The notes below the pieces were generated by a model. That model saw nothing but the letters and a program-made list of their open reading frames with translations. It was not told where the DNA came from and made no database searches. 46,833 nucleotides of DNA from Melampsora larici-populina 98AG31 (taxonomy: Eukaryota > Basidiomycota > Pucciniomycetes > Pucciniales > Melampsoraceae), in assembly GCF_000204055.1 (NCBI RefSeq), contig NW_006768795.1, forward strand, positions 286,574 to 333,406, written 5' to 3'. A program made the position numbers and the translations under genes. Positions 45,104 to 46,833 of the stretch are shown one piece after another (within the stretch, counting starts at the first letter, position 1; every line of letters starts with the position of its first letter).

Positions 45104-45351
45104 ATTTCTTAAGGGAAAGGTGAAAGGCTTGCTCTCCTATTCTCGGGCGGCGGGCCTGAGCCTAGTAGGCTATTCCCTTTCCCTGACGCCTCTGTATCTA
45201 TTCGGTAGTTATCTGTTTTCTTGGTTGATAAAAAAAAAAAAAAAAAAATTCTTACTATGAAGGATTTTACAAAGAAGGTAATATGTACATAAACGAGAAG
45301 GAATGCTCAAGGACAGAAAGCTATAAAACATATTGGTGTGAGATGTAGGTA

Positions 45352-46350
45352 TTAAGTGTAGTGGGGTATTGTGTCTTCTGTAATAGTTAAGATACGTTTT
45401 GCGCTTTCCCAGTCATGACTGTTCCACTCTTGCTGGTACAATGTGTGACAGGATGATTCCCATCTGCCTAAACGTTTGATAGCTTCCGTACTAATCCCTG
45501 CCTTGGTCAAGAGTGTTGCGCCACCAATTTGGAAGGAGTGTCCGGTCATGTGGGAGGATTTCCCCCAGGCCCTCAACATGATTCGAGTCGTCAGTTGTCT
45601 AGTTATGGCTGTAGTTCCATTTTCGCCAAAGGTCATGAATAGGCGAGGGTCCTTCAACCTTCGAAGACAATTTACAAGTACCTGTAGGGCGTCTACTGGG
45701 CATAGCACGCCTCCAGTTTCTCTCAGTATTAGTTTCTGAGTTTCCCCGGGTTTAGCGGTTTTAGCTTCCCGCAATAGGATTTCGGCGAATCTCTTGTCAT
45801 TGACGGTGAAAAACCTAACGTCGGATTGGAGAATCGCACTGTGGTCGTGTCGATCATAAATAGTAGACTTGTAGACGAGCTCGCCCATCCTTGCCAGTCC
45901 CCAATAAGCTACTAAGACCAAGGCTGTCAGACCTTTTGCGTCGACCTCTAGCTCAGCAATGTTGGCTACTAGTTGCAAGAGGGCTTTCGGGGTCACCGGT
46001 TGTCTGTTGAGTTTCTGGAGTGGTGCTCTCGTCTCTAGTTTCTTTGACGCTCGAAGTATTGTTTTCAGGCGAGTAAGGTGTATCGTAGGGAAGTTGAACC
46101 CATGGAAGGCGTGCCAAGTCCTGAGGGCTGTTAAGTATTTTGTGATAGTTGTCACCTTGATGGGTTTGTTAGTTGCTTGGTGGTTCACGTTGTGACCTGC
46201 CCAGACGATGAACAGTTCGACTGTCTTGCAGGAGGCCGGGAAGGCCGTCAACTTCTTTGCTGATGTAAAGAGTTTGAATTTCTTCACTCCAGATGCGTAG
46301 GACTCGATAGTTGAGCGGCTCCACCCAGCGCGTATCATGTGGCGCTGCAC
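45352..46350 (-). pseudogene. tyrosine recombinase (DIRS/Ngaro-like), element 2, HxxR changed
   Basis: Uninterrupted 332-codon frame: 'GWSRSTIESYASGVKKFKLF' (core-binding start), 'TTITKYLTALRTWHAFHGFN', 'KTILRASKKLE', 'LVLVAYWGLARMGELV' (first catalytic Arg), 'ILLREAKTAKPGETQ', 'MTGHSFQIGGATLLTKAGIS', 'GRWESSCHTLYQQEW' (Tyr). In the HxxR box the Arg is Gln (CAA, one transition from CGA), so catalysis is probably lost although the frame is open. The start codon in frame is GTG; the first ATG follows at codon 5, so the N-terminus probably overlaps an absent upstream ORF. The enzyme would integrate circular element DNA. Confidence 0.78.
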
Positions 46351-46833
46351 CTGAACACTTAAGTCAAAACCCTATACCATTAGGCCATACAGCCTTACCT
46401 ATGGCCCAATGGTATTTGACTTCACACTGCCAAGATGAAGTTGCATCTTAAGGAGCATCTTGAAGGGATGTCGAAATGGCTAAGTCCATTTTTATATAAG
46501 GGAGATCCCCAAGCTGCCAAACCATCTACCCACCCACAGTTCAAACACACCACTGTAGCACAATTTGTACCATCCAGATACAAAACCTACCAGATACATA
46601 CACCACAGGCATCAGACTTACCCACATACCTACCCAACCCGTACCCATACATACTCCACCGGGACCAGACTTAGAGCATCCGCACTGGTTTGCGGTTGTT
46701 AACTTGATCACGCACGGTAACAAACCCTACTTTAAGTAAAAAATTACTTAACTCGACTAAATTCCCCACTTGTTTGCATTAGCAGTGCTGTAACTGTTAC
46801 AACTTTACAGCTGCGCCATTCTGACCTGTACTC
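46351..46833. other. no gene seen at the right edge
   Basis: Contains a near-palindrome (CCATTAGGCCATA .. TATGGCCCAATGG, about 46378-46413) and no coding motif. No RT or RNase H sequence is recognised upstream of the recombinase. Confidence 0.45.

Larger units (their letters stand above)
44040..46350 (-). mobile_element. 3' part of a second tyrosine-recombinase retrotransposon with split direct repeats
   Basis: On the minus strand the order is recombinase (46350-45352), repeat B1 (45103-44801), a 458-bp spacer (44800-44343), repeat B2 (44342-44040). This is the B1-A2-B2 ending of Ngaro/PAT-like elements, where the spacer copies the 5' terminal repeat A1. A1, gag and RT are not in the window; upstream of 46350 no RT/RNase H is seen, so this copy looks 5'-truncated or rearranged. 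Its end lies against the tail of element 1, implying that element 2 inserted into element 1. The A tract at 45230-45248 lies between the recombinase and B1. Confidence 0.68.

Noticed and set aside
46370..46440. tRNA-like sequence on the minus strand (TGGCCTAATGG resembles an A box)
   Set aside because: No B box, no cloverleaf, and the match lies inside a simple near-palindrome.

Overview
The window looks like transposon-rich genomic DNA from a rust fungus (Pucciniales, Puccinia-like). The evidence is short GT..AG introns with CTGAC/TGAT-like branch sites, an alpha-kinase of the kind expanded in rusts, a Cdt1-like replication factor with the basidiomycete layout, a secreted tyrosinase, and a dense mix of DIRS/Ngaro-type, Harbinger, Tc1/mariner, Helitron and MITE sequences. 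No comparison could be run. Family names come from motifs read by eye, and species assignment is inference.

Layout. 1-3.6 kb: minus-strand DIRS-like tyrosine-recombinase retrotransposon (gag and reverse transcriptase), its RT cut by a small inverted-repeat element and its 3' part beyond the window. 4.77-7.53 kb: four-exon Cdt1-like gene. 9.1-14.4 kb: decayed two-gene Harbinger-type element with long inverted repeats (Myb/SANT-like gene on +, DDE transposase on -), with a solo-LTR-like insert. 14.4-18.1 kb: no gene recognised. 18.16-20.52 kb: alpha-kinase gene.

20.6-30.7 kb is the most striking part. One minus-strand integrase-like (DDE, 'DKLKP' type) gene is split by two insertions. One is a 3.3 kb Helitron-like element (21402-24695) ending in a GC hairpin plus CTAG and sitting between A and T. 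The other is a 5.35 kb Tc1/mariner-type element (25300-30647) with 133-bp inverted repeats and a TA duplication. Removing both on paper restores the reading frame at both sites. The Tc1/mariner-type element carries, besides its DDE transposase, a second well-spliced multi-exon gene of unknown function. This is the best candidate for something undescribed.

30.8-33.05 kb: several MITEs, one with a 10-bp target duplication. 33.34-35.37 kb: 13-exon secreted tyrosinase whose CuB motif requires a 2-nt microexon. 35.8-36.7 kb: 261-bp tandem duplication, possibly of an exon. 37.16-38.35 kb: five-exon gene of unknown function. 39.5-42.3 kb: broken Helitron Rep gene. 42.4-46.4 kb: two tyrosine-recombinase genes from two nested DIRS/Ngaro-like elements, with a 303-bp direct repeat identical by eye.

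Likely functional host genes are Cdt1-like, alpha-kinase, tyrosinase and perhaps the 37.2-38.3 kb gene. Most of the rest is layered mobile DNA, with in-frame stops that look like transition decay.
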